The notes beneath the pieces are model-generated. The model searched no databases. It was not told the origin of the DNA and worked only from the letters and a program-made list of their open reading frames with translations. From the NCBI GenBank assembly GCA_024405645.1, contig JAKSOJ010000105.1:1-5064 (forward strand): DNA of 5,064 nt, read 5' to 3'. A program made the translations under genes and the position numbers. Numbering within the stretch: position 1 is the stretch's first letter; each line of letters starts with the position of its first letter. Source of the stretch: Phascolarctobacterium sp. (lineage in GTDB: Bacteria; Bacillota; Negativicutes; Acidaminococcales; Acidaminococcaceae). This document shows positions 1 to 4,970 of the stretch, piece after piece.

Positions 1-1265
1 TATTTATTAGCACGGCTTACGAAAGCCCAAACGCCTTTGATAGCGTTGTTGATTTCCATGTTGTCCATGTCTTTGATGAAATTAGCAACAGTTTCTGCAG
101 CCAAAGCCTTCAAAGTATCATCAACTTCAGCGCCTACGCCAGCATCATTAACAATGCCTTTGTGATATTTTTCAATCATGCTAACAGTTCTATGGAGCAG
201 GTTGCCCAGATCGTTAGCAAGATCGGCATTGGTACGAGTGATGAGCGCATCACGGGAGAAGTTGCCATCAGAGCCAAGGTTGATTTCGCGGAGCAGGAAG
301 TAACGAATAGGGTCAGCGCCGAATTCATCAATCAAAGCCAGAGGATCAATTACATTGCCCTTGGATTTAGACATCTTATCGCCATCAACAACGAGCCAGC
401 CATGACCATAAACCTTTTCAGGCATTTCAACGCCCATAGCATGGAGCATAATCGGCCAAATGATGGTATGGAAACGTACGATTTCTTTGCCTACTAAATG
501 CAGAGAAGCAGGCCAGAATTTGTTGAACTTTTCATCATTGGTGCCATATTCAATGCCAGTGAGATAGTTCAAGAGTGCGTCGAACCAAACATATACAACG
601 TGCTTGCTATCGAAGGGAACAGGAACGCCCCAGTCGAAAGTAGTACGGGTAATGCACAAATCTTCCAAGCCTTGTTTTACGAAGTTAATCATTTCGTTAC
701 GACGACTTGCAGGTTGGATGAAATCAGGATTTTCTTCGATGAAGCTCATCCACCATTCTTCGTATTTGCTCATTTTGAAGAAATAGCTTTCTTCTTGCAT
801 TTTTTCTACAGGACGATGACAGTCAGGGCAACAACCATTTTCGTCCAATTGACGTTCCAGCCAATAGGATTCGCAGGGTACGCAGTACAGACCTTCATAA
901 TTTTTCTTGTAGATGTCGCCTTTTTCAAAAATCTTTTGCAGGGTTTCTTGAACAACCTTGTGGTGACGTTCTTCGCTAGTGCGAATGAAGTCATTGTTGG
1001 AGATGTTCAGTTGTTTCCATAAGAATTTGAAGTTTGCGATGATTTTGTCAACGTATTCGATAGGAGTAACGCCTTTTTCTTTAGCTTTACGTTGAATTTT
1101 CAGACCATGTTCGTCGGAGCCGGTCAGGAAGAAAACGTCTTCACCTTTGCAACGATGGAAACGAGCCAAGCTATCTGCAACAGTGGTGCAGTAAGCGTGA
1201 CCAATATGCAGGTTATCGCTAGGATAATAAATCGGAGTGGTAATATAGTAAGAATTTCTAGTCAT
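1..1265 (-). CDS. metG: Methionine--tRNA ligase, N-terminal 421 residues (3' end outside window)
   Basis: Class I aminoacyl-tRNA synthetase that attaches methionine to initiator and elongator tRNA-Met in the cytoplasm, using ATP. Read on the minus strand, the frame stays open from the ATG at 1265 to the window edge with no stop. The HIGH signature is exact at residues 20-23 (DNLHIGHAY). Two CxxC pairs, C128/C131 and C146/C149 (CVPC and CPDC), form the zinc knuckle in the connective-peptide domain. VVYVWFDALLNY (223-234) is the conserved core segment, and KMSKS lies at 297-301. The visible end (GVWAFVSRANK) is the start of the anticodon-binding helical domain. Family members usually run to about 500-680 residues, so the rest, and any C-terminal tRNA-binding domain, lies left of position 1. 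The start codon lies inside the end of rsmI and is preceded by AAGGGG, which suggests co-transcription and translational coupling. No T-box or SAM-type leader is visible. Confidence 0.97.
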   Translation of the reverse strand, partial: MTRNSYYITTPIYYPSDNLHIGHAYCTTVADSLARFHRCKGEDVFFLTGSDEHGLKIQRKAKEKGVTPIEYVDKIIANFKFLWKQLNISNNDFIRTSEERHHKVVQETLQKIFEKGDIYKKNYEGLYCVPCESYWLERQLDENGCCPDCHRPVEKMQEESYFFKMSKYEEWWMSFIEENPDFIQPASRRNEMINFVKQGLEDLCITRTTFDWGVPVPFDSKHVVYVWFDALLNYLTGIEYGTNDEKFNKFWPASLHLVGKEIVRFHTIIWPIMLHAMGVEMPEKVYGHGWLVVDGDKMSKSKGNVIDPLALIDEFGADPIRYFLLREINLGSDGNFSRDALITRTNADLANDLGNLLHRTVSMIEKYHKGIVNDAGVGAEVDDTLKALAAETVANFIKDMDNMEINNAIKGVWAFVSRANK

Positions 1266-2121
1266 CAACTTCGTCCCCTTCTTGTAATAATTGATTATAT
1301 AATTCCCTTTTGGGTATTTTCCTTTGTTTAGCAACCTGGCTTAAGGCTGCTTTTTTATCCATGCCCGAAGCAATTAAAGCTTTGACCTCTTCCAAAGGCT
1401 CCAGCTCTTCACTAGCTTCGACAGGTTTGTCTTCGCCTTGCGCAATGACCAAGCAAAACTCGCCTCTAGGTGGATTTTCTTTAAAATGCTCTAAGCAGCT
1501 TGAAATAGTTCCGCGATAGAATTCCTCATGCAGCTTGGTTAATTCTCTTGCGCAAGCAAGCTCGCGGTCTCCCCATCTTTCTAAAAGATCCTTTAGTACC
1601 TCTTCTATGCGATGTGGTGCTTCGTAAAGGATAATGGTAGCAGGGATATATTTCCAAACTTCAATTTGCTCCCTACGATTCTTCTTACTCTTGGGCAAAA
1701 AGCCACCAAAGAAGAACGGATAAGCACTAATACCGGAGGCAATAAGAGCACATAGGGCTGCGTTTGCACCTGGCACTGGCACAACCTTGACCCCTGCAGC
1801 AATTGCTTCCTTTGCTAGAGCTTCGCCAGGATCTGCAATACCAGGAAAGCCTGCATCACTTACGAGAGCTACATTCTTACCTTCAAGAAGCTGCTCCAAG
1901 AGATAAGCCCCTTGCTTTTCCTTGGAATGTTCGTCATAGCGAACCAAACGACCCTTAATGTCAAAGTGATTCAAAAGCTGCAGAGTATGACGAGTATCCT
2001 CCGCTGCGATTAAATCCGCCTCAGCCAGCATGCGAATGGCTCTAGGAGTCATATCCTCCAAATTGCCAATTGGAGTTGCGCACATGTAAAGAGTACCATA
2101 TTCGGTTGTACTACTTGCCAT
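1258..2121 (-). CDS. rsmI: 16S rRNA (cytidine(1402)-2'-O)-methyltransferase RsmI
   Basis: S-adenosylmethionine-dependent methyltransferase that 2'-O-methylates C1402 of 16S rRNA, next to the P-site codon. In the family this acts together with RsmH. The 287 residues match the usual length. Family motifs appear in order: ATPIGNLED (15-23), AAEDTRHT (39-46), VALVSDAGFPGIADPG (84-99, the tetrapyrrole-methylase-fold loop), PVPGANA (115-121), FFFGGFLP (136-143), ILYEAPHR (164-171), RELTKLHEE (192-200) and RGEF (219-222). A C-terminal helical segment (about 242-280, GMDKKAALSQVAKQ) is also typical. The ATG at 2121 has GGAGGTG 5 nt upstream, and relatives begin just before the GTLY strand, so this start is well supported. 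It is the first gene of an operon with metG, overlapping by 8 nt. This is the classic rsmI-metG neighbourhood of Bacillota. Nothing suggests degradation. Confidence 0.97.
   Translation of the reverse strand: MASSTTEYGTLYMCATPIGNLEDMTPRAIRMLAEADLIAAEDTRHTLQLLNHFDIKGRLVRYDEHSKEKQGAYLLEQLLEGKNVALVSDAGFPGIADPGEALAKEAIAAGVKVVPVPGANAALCALIASGISAYPFFFGGFLPKSKKNRREQIEVWKYIPATIILYEAPHRIEEVLKDLLERWGDRELACARELTKLHEEFYRGTISSCLEHFKENPPRGEFCLVIAQGEDKPVEASEELEPLEEVKALIASGMDKKAALSQVAKQRKIPKRELYNQLLQEGDEVDD
1275..1280 (-). promoter_or_regulatory. metG ribosome binding site inside rsmI
   Basis: On the minus strand AAGGGG lies 9 nt before the metG ATG, within the last codons of rsmI. The metG start and rsmI stop share the 8-nt string ATGACTAG, which fixes the metG start and allows terminating ribosomes to reinitiate. 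Confidence 0.7.
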
Positions 2122-2148
2122 GAAAACACCTCCAGCACAGACTATAAC

Positions 2149-2177
2149 ATTATAATTTTATCACAAAGATTTTGTGT
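2149..2177 (-). promoter_or_regulatory. Probable rsmI-metG promoter with overlapping inverted repeat
   Basis: On the minus strand a perfect TATAAT (2154-2149) lies 27 nt upstream of the rsmI ATG, implying a start of transcription near 2141 and a leader of about 20 nt with the GGAGG site. No good -35 hexamer sits 17 nt upstream; the nearest match, TCAACA, is about 20 nt away. A short palindrome CACAAA-GAT-TTTGTG (2162-2176) covers the spacer and -35 area and could be an operator. The leader is too short for a T-box or riboswitch. Confidence 0.45.
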
Positions 2178-2178
2178 T

Positions 2179-2213
2179 GAAAAGAAAAACGCACAGCTTT
2201 TGCCATGCGTTTT
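2179..2213 (-). terminator. Intrinsic terminator of the coiled-coil membrane protein gene
   Basis: Read on the minus strand, a 12-bp stem (arms 2213-2202 and 2197-2186) with an AAAA loop is followed by TTTTTCTTTTC. Two of the twelve pairs are G-U in this direction but become A/C mismatches on the plus strand, so the hairpin is built for minus-strand transcription. It starts 22 nt after the stop codon of the gene at 2235-3047 and insulates rsmI from it. Confidence 0.85.
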
Positions 2214-2234
2214 ACTTTATTTTTTATAAATATT

Positions 2235-3047
2235 TTATTGATTGCTTTGTAAATCCAATTTTTGTTTTTGCAATTCTACAAGTTCCTTGCGCAGAGCGAA
2301 CCATTTGAGTTTTGCTTCCTTCTTGGCAATGTCATCTTCTGCAAATTCGACGAGCATTTCCGCTTCTTCGATTTCAATTTCTTTAGCTTGGATTTCCAAA
2401 TCTTTTGCTTTGATATCGTATACTGCTTGAGCTACAACAGGTACTTCTTCAGCTTCTGCCGCCTCAGGAGCTTGTTCAGGAACAATCTCAGCGTCCTCGA
2501 TATCTTCTTCACTGGGTTTAGGAGTGGGCATTTGCATATCCTTACCCCAATTTTTGATGGAATCCGTAGTATTGCGAATCATTTCTTCGCCCTTGGCCAT
2601 GGTTTCATCAGCGGCCTTAACAATATCGTTCCATTCAGTTACGCCGTAAGCCTTGGATACTTCTTCCAAAATTTCTGGATCGTATTGATTGCGATATTTA
2701 TTGAGCAGATAACCAGCAAGCTCTGCATTTTTGCCCATATTTTCTGCTAATTCTTTGAGGCTTTCACCAGTAATGCGATAGCCTGTAGCACCTTGAGGTG
2801 CGTCAATTTTATTTTCGATAGGAATTTCGTATTTGTCTACGCTGCGGCGAACGGTTTCGCTAGTAACTTTTAAAATTTGATTAGCGATAAAAGAATAGGT
2901 AAATTCTTCGTTATTGAATTCGGACGGGCTATGACGAATTACGAGGGAGTCCGCATCTTGACGGTCTTTGGATTTAGTATTGGTAGCTTGGCTCAGGATG
3001 AGACCACCGATTGCTACTGCCAGAATAGGAATGATAGGAAATGCCAT
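2235..3047 (-). CDS. Uncharacterised membrane-anchored coiled-coil protein
   Basis: I do not recognise a family. The 270-residue product has a hydrophobic N-terminus (about residues 3-19, FPIIPILAVAIGGLILS) followed by TNTKSKDR. This suggests a single anchor or uncleaved signal with no lipobox cysteine; the protein has no cysteine at all. A polar, probably helical globular part spans about 35-170. Within it EFTYSFIANQILKVTSETVRR (48-68) and ITGESLKELAENMGKNAEL (92-110) look like packed helices. An acidic proline/alanine/glutamate linker follows (172-207). A strongly charged heptad-like segment (about 210-266) is a likely coiled coil that could mediate self-association or partner binding. The ATG at 3047 has AAAGGAGG with an 8-nt spacer, so the start is firm. 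It appears monocistronic, with its own terminator downstream and a divergent gene upstream. It could be an envelope or scaffold protein, but that is inference from shape only. Confidence 0.88.
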   Translation of the reverse strand: MAFPIIPILAVAIGGLILSQATNTKSKDRQDADSLVIRHSPSEFNNEEFTYSFIANQILKVTSETVRRSVDKYEIPIENKIDAPQGATGYRITGESLKELAENMGKNAELAGYLLNKYRNQYDPEILEEVSKAYGVTEWNDIVKAADETMAKGEEMIRNTTDSIKNWGKDMQMPTPKPSEEDIEDAEIVPEQAPEAAEAEEVPVVAQAVYDIKAKDLEIQAKEIEIEEAEMLVEFAEDDIAKKEAKLKWFALRKELVELQKQKLDLQSNQ

Positions 3048-3091
3048 GGTTAGTTCCTCCTTTAGTTTAGTTAATAATACTGAATAAAAGA

Positions 3092-3108
3092 ATCAAGCAG
3101 AGCTTGAT
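3092..3108 (-). promoter_or_regulatory. Hairpin at the predicted 5' end of the coiled-coil gene transcript
   Basis: On the minus strand ATCAAGC-TCT-GCTTGAT is a perfect 7-bp stem with a 3-nt loop, followed by TCTTTTATT. It lies 45 nt upstream of the ATG and just downstream of the likely -10. As no minus-strand gene lies immediately upstream, it is not a trailing terminator. It could be an attenuator, a 5' stabilising stem or an operator over the start site. Confidence 0.45.
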
Positions 3109-3110
3109 GA

Positions 3111-3146
3111 ATTATAAATCGTAAGTACTTTCTATGTTCTAGAAAG
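3111..3146 (-). promoter_or_regulatory. Possible promoter of the coiled-coil gene with operator-like inverted repeat
   Basis: On the minus strand TATAAT (3116-3111) is a candidate -10, placing transcription start near 3104 and a leader of about 57 nt. The -35 region is poor; AGAACA at 18-nt spacing keeps only the ACA half. A perfect 7-bp inverted repeat, CTTTCTA-TGTTC-TAGAAAG (3128-3146), overlaps that weak -35, which would fit a promoter controlled by a protein binding there. Confidence 0.4.
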
Positions 3147-3202
3147 ATGGTAAAAATTACTCTGTGCAAATCTTTTGAATTAACCTAACCATATTATTCC
3201 AC

Positions 3203-3238
3203 ATATTTTGCAATTCGTCAATGATTTACGCAAAATAT
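3203..3238. repeat. 9-bp inverted repeat with 18-nt spacer in the divergent intergenic region
   Basis: ATATTTTGC (3203-3211) is repeated in inverse as GCAAAATAT (3230-3238), a perfect match. It lies about 21 bp upstream of the -35 of the plus-strand gene. The surrounding 305-bp region (3048-3352) contains no plausible gene, only divergent promoters and these repeats. AT-richness makes chance repeats more likely, so a role as a regulator site is only a candidate. Confidence 0.4.
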
Positions 3239-3258
3239 TTTCAAATTATTTTGTAAAG

Positions 3259-3287
3259 TTGTCAACATGTTAAATATCTGCTACAAT
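3259..3287 (+). promoter_or_regulatory. Sigma-A-type promoter of the 200-residue protein gene
   Basis: TTGTCA (3259-3264) and TACAAT (3282-3287) are each one base from consensus and are separated by the optimal 17 nt. The -10 is preceded by TGC, an extended -10 element. Transcription should start near 3294, giving a leader of about 59 nt. The -35 is embedded in a small palindrome, GTTG-T-CAAC (3258-3266 region). This is the best promoter match in the window. Confidence 0.75.
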
Positions 3288-3352
3288 TATTAAAGAATTT
3301 ATAACTCACAACAAATATTTAACCACTAAACTTCAAGGAAAGAGGAATAGCA

Positions 3353-3955
3353 ATGCTTTCATGGTTAAAAAACTTTCTTAAAAGCGATGAATCCGTAGTG
3401 CAAGAAACCGAAAAAGTTATCGTCCCTATCAAAGAGGAGCTTATATTATCTGCAGAAATCCAAGAATATTTAGAAAAAAGTGGACCAGAAGCTACTTTGA
3501 GTATGCTAATCAGCAAGCTCACCCAAGGTCTGAACGGCAAAGATGCCAGTCCTGTTTTTAGTGAATATTATACCGGACATTTCTCTAAAAAGGATGTTTT
3601 GGATAGATACGAGGAACTTGTAGCGGTTGATATGGATGTTTTGATAGGCATCAAAAAGCTTGGAGAACATTACACCCCAGAGCTAGCTGGTTTAGCCATT
3701 GGTCAGACCAAAGAATTTTGCATTTATCCCGCTGAATTTATTAACGAATTCGTCCAGTGCTTGGCCGCAGGTGAGCTGACTGTCAAAGTCGCCAATACCA
3801 AGCTATGGAAATTCTACTTTAACTATGTCAAAGAATTCCTAGATATTGCCAAAAAGGTTGGTATCAAACCAGAAGAATACGTTCCTAGGGACGAAATCGA
3901 GGCTACCCTCATCATGCTTTTGAAAGCAGAGCGCAAACAAAATTCTTTAGAATAA
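3353..3955 (+). CDS. Uncharacterised 200-residue cytoplasmic protein
   Basis: I do not recognise a family. The ATG at 3353 has AGAGGA with a 6-nt spacer, and a strong promoter lies upstream. The product has no signal peptide or membrane span. It starts with a short amphipathic stretch (MLSWLKNFLK, 1-10) that could touch a membrane, then a charged segment (11-32). The rest looks all-helical: about 34-62 (EIQEYLEKSG onward), 78-104 (KKDVLDRYEELVAVDMDVLI), 108-138, 141-170 (rich in aromatics, LWKFYFNYVKEFL) and 179-196. The two cysteines (C123, C136) are not arranged as a metal site. No catalytic signature is visible. It is the only complete plus-strand gene here, divergent from the coiled-coil protein gene and convergent with tatD. 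Shared regulation with its divergent neighbour is possible but not shown. Codon use resembles that of its neighbours, with no sign of recent transfer. Confidence 0.88.
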   Translation: MLSWLKNFLKSDESVVQETEKVIVPIKEELILSAEIQEYLEKSGPEATLSMLISKLTQGLNGKDASPVFSEYYTGHFSKKDVLDRYEELVAVDMDVLIGIKKLGEHYTPELAGLAIGQTKEFCIYPAEFINEFVQCLAAGELTVKVANTKLWKFYFNYVKEFLDIAKKVGIKPEEYVPRDEIEATLIMLLKAERKQNSLE

Positions 3956-4000
3956 CAAAAGCCACTCTACACTGATTAAATCAGAGCAGAGTGGTATTTT
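3956..4000. terminator. Bidirectional terminator between the convergent 200-residue protein gene and tatD
   Basis: CCACTCT (3962-3968) pairs with AGAGTGG (3988-3994), and the inner CTGAT (3972-3976) pairs with ATCAG (3980-3984) around a TAA loop. On the plus strand the stem is followed by TATTTTTATTTT; on the minus strand it is followed by CTTTTGTT. The hairpin sits 6 nt past the plus-strand stop and 5 nt past the tatD stop, so it serves both genes. Confidence 0.88.
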
Positions 4001-4779
4001 TATTTTATCTTCTTAAATAATCTCTTGGTATTAGCAGCAGTAATTTCTGCAAGCTCTGCAAAATCCATGCCAAGAACTTCTACAGCGTTTTTGGCAGTAT
4101 ATTCAACATAACCAGGATTGTTGCGTTTGCCACGGAAGGGTACAGGGCTTAAATAAGGACTGTCGGTTTCAAAGAGAAGTAAATCCTTAGGAATATACTT
4201 CATGACCTCACGAACCTTGTTAGCGTTCTTGTAGGTGCTAGTTCCTCCAAAGCCAAAATAGTAGCCGCGTTTAGCAAGTTCTTTAGCCATTTCCAAAGAA
4301 CCTGCGAAGCAATGGAAGACTGCTTGTACACCAGTTACTTCTTTTTGGAAGATTTCCAGCATATCCCCATGAGCATCCCTATCATGGATGATGATGGGTA
4401 AATCAAATTGTTTCGCTAAATCGATTTGTTCCAAGAAAATTTTCTTTTGTACTTCCTTGGGCTCATTTTCTTTCCAATAATAGTCCAAGCCAATCTCGCC
4501 AATGGCAACAACCTTGGGATGCACTGCCCAAGCAGCCAACTGATCAAGATAATTAGCGGGAATATCTTTTAAATTTTCAGGATGATAGCCCACAGCCGCA
4601 TAGATGAAGTCGTTTTGTTCTGCCAAAGCTACTGCCTTAGCGGAGCTTGCGCCATCACAGCCAGGGTTAACCACACCCTCTAAATCTAATTTTAATTGCG
4701 CAATGAGTTCCTCTCTATCCTCGTCAAACCAATCGTCGTCGAGGTGGGCGTGAGAGTCCCATAATCCAGTTCTAGACAT
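4000..4779 (-). CDS. tatD: TatD family metal-dependent hydrolase (3'-5' DNase)
   Basis: Cytoplasmic amidohydrolase-fold nuclease; characterised TatD proteins are metal-dependent 3'-5' exonucleases acting on DNA and linked to DNA repair. The 259 residues match the usual length. All expected metal ligands are present: H10 and H12 in DSHAHLD, E95 in IGEIGLDYYW, H132 in PIIIHDRDAH, H156 in VFHCFAGS and D206 in FETDSPYL. The C-terminal FRGKRNNPGYVEY motif (215-227) is also typical. The ATG at 4779 has AAGGAG 5 nt upstream, and the N-terminus begins directly before the first strand, so the start is firm. It is transcribed alone: a bidirectional terminator follows, and upstream lies a GC-rich palindrome and then the terminator of another gene. 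In Bacillus-type genomes tatD commonly follows metG. Here it is on the 5' side of rsmI, about 1.9 kb away, so the neighbourhood has been rearranged. Confidence 0.96.
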   Translation of the reverse strand: MSRTGLWDSHAHLDDDWFDEDREELIAQLKLDLEGVVNPGCDGASSAKAVALAEQNDFIYAAVGYHPENLKDIPANYLDQLAAWAVHPKVVAIGEIGLDYYWKENEPKEVQKKIFLEQIDLAKQFDLPIIIHDRDAHGDMLEIFQKEVTGVQAVFHCFAGSLEMAKELAKRGYYFGFGGTSTYKNANKVREVMKYIPKDLLLFETDSPYLSPVPFRGKRNNPGYVEYTAKNAVEVLGMDFAELAEITAANTKRLFKKIK

Positions 4780-4793
4780 TCTTTCTCCTTGAG

Positions 4794-4901
4794 AAAACGA
4801 TTATAATATGCCATCTGCTTCGTTGCCCCTCCTAGACGTACGGCTCAGCCAAAGTACGCCGTCGTCGGGGCGCCTCGCATCTGACGCATTCTAATCGTTT
4901 T
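4794..4901. repeat. 108-bp GC-rich imperfect palindromic element (REP/MITE-like or structured leader)
   Basis: The ends are a perfect 10-bp inverted repeat: AAAACGATTA (4794-4803) and TAATCGTTTT (4892-4901). The match continues imperfectly through arms of 36 and 35 nt to GCCCC (4825-4829) and GGGGC (4867-4871). Inside, CGTAC (4837-4841) pairs with GTACG (4854-4858), with a small GGC-TCA-GCC apex. CATCTG occurs near both ends in the same orientation. The core is roughly 60% GC between flanks that are mostly A and T. It contains no gene and lacks a U-tract next to a compact stem, so it is not a normal terminator. A dispersed non-coding repeat, or a folded leader of tatD, fits best; copy number cannot be judged from one window. 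Confidence 0.7.
4800..4805 (-). promoter_or_regulatory. Candidate -10 hexamer for tatD at the edge of the palindrome
   Basis: Read on the minus strand, a perfect TATAAT lies 20 nt upstream of the tatD ATG, straddling the end of the palindromic element. Transcription would start near 4793, leaving a leader of only about 14 nt that still includes AAGGAG. No convincing -35 lies 16-18 nt upstream. If the real promoter is instead beyond 4901, the whole palindrome would be in the tatD leader RNA. Confidence 0.35.
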
Positions 4902-4925
4902 GTGATTGTTAATAATTTATTATTA

Positions 4926-4955
4926 GAAAAAGTCGGCAGAATTTCTCCTGCCGAC
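4926..4955 (-). terminator. Intrinsic terminator of the truncated upstream gene
   Basis: On the minus strand GTCGGCAGGA pairs with TTCTGCCGAC (10 bp, one G-U) around a GAAA tetraloop of the GNRA class, followed immediately by TTTTTCT. On the plus strand the G-U pair becomes A/C and the T-rich run starts after a gap, so minus-strand use is favoured. It begins 15 nt after the stop codon at 4971 and separates that gene from tatD. Confidence 0.9.
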
Positions 4956-4970
4956 GTATTTATTTTATTT

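Noticed and set aside
162..1022. Two long abutting plus-strand open frames opposite metG
   Set aside because: They lie in codon-aligned antisense register to a clear metG and are separated only by a stop. They lack ribosome binding sites and encode no recognisable protein, so they are shadows.
2151..2156. TATAAT on the plus strand
   Set aside because: It is a by-product of the minus-strand TATAAT in an AT-rich palindromic stretch, and no plus-strand gene follows.
2122..2234. T-box or SAM riboswitch controlling the rsmI-metG operon
   Set aside because: Only about 113 nt separate the genes, part of it a terminator of the upstream gene. The predicted leader is about 20 nt with no specifier or antiterminator features.
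2262..2750. 162-codon plus-strand frame opposite the coiled-coil gene
   Set aside because: The Phe-rich translation is what the antisense of Lys/Glu-rich codons gives. No ribosome binding site or promoter supports it, while the minus-strand gene has both a strong ribosome binding site and a terminator.
2235..3047. Assignment to LemA, PspA or another known coiled-coil membrane family
   Set aside because: The anchor-plus-coil layout is superficially similar, but I see no family signature and the coiled coil is C-terminal after an acidic linker.
3353..3955. Toxin-antitoxin or defence gene
   Set aside because: No partner gene in an operon, no nuclease, helicase or DNA-binding motif, and ordinary codon use.
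4794..4901. Palindrome as a terminator, tRNA or CRISPR repeat
   Set aside because: There is no U-tract next to a compact stem, no tRNA arms or T-loop sequence, and only one copy with no spacers in the window.
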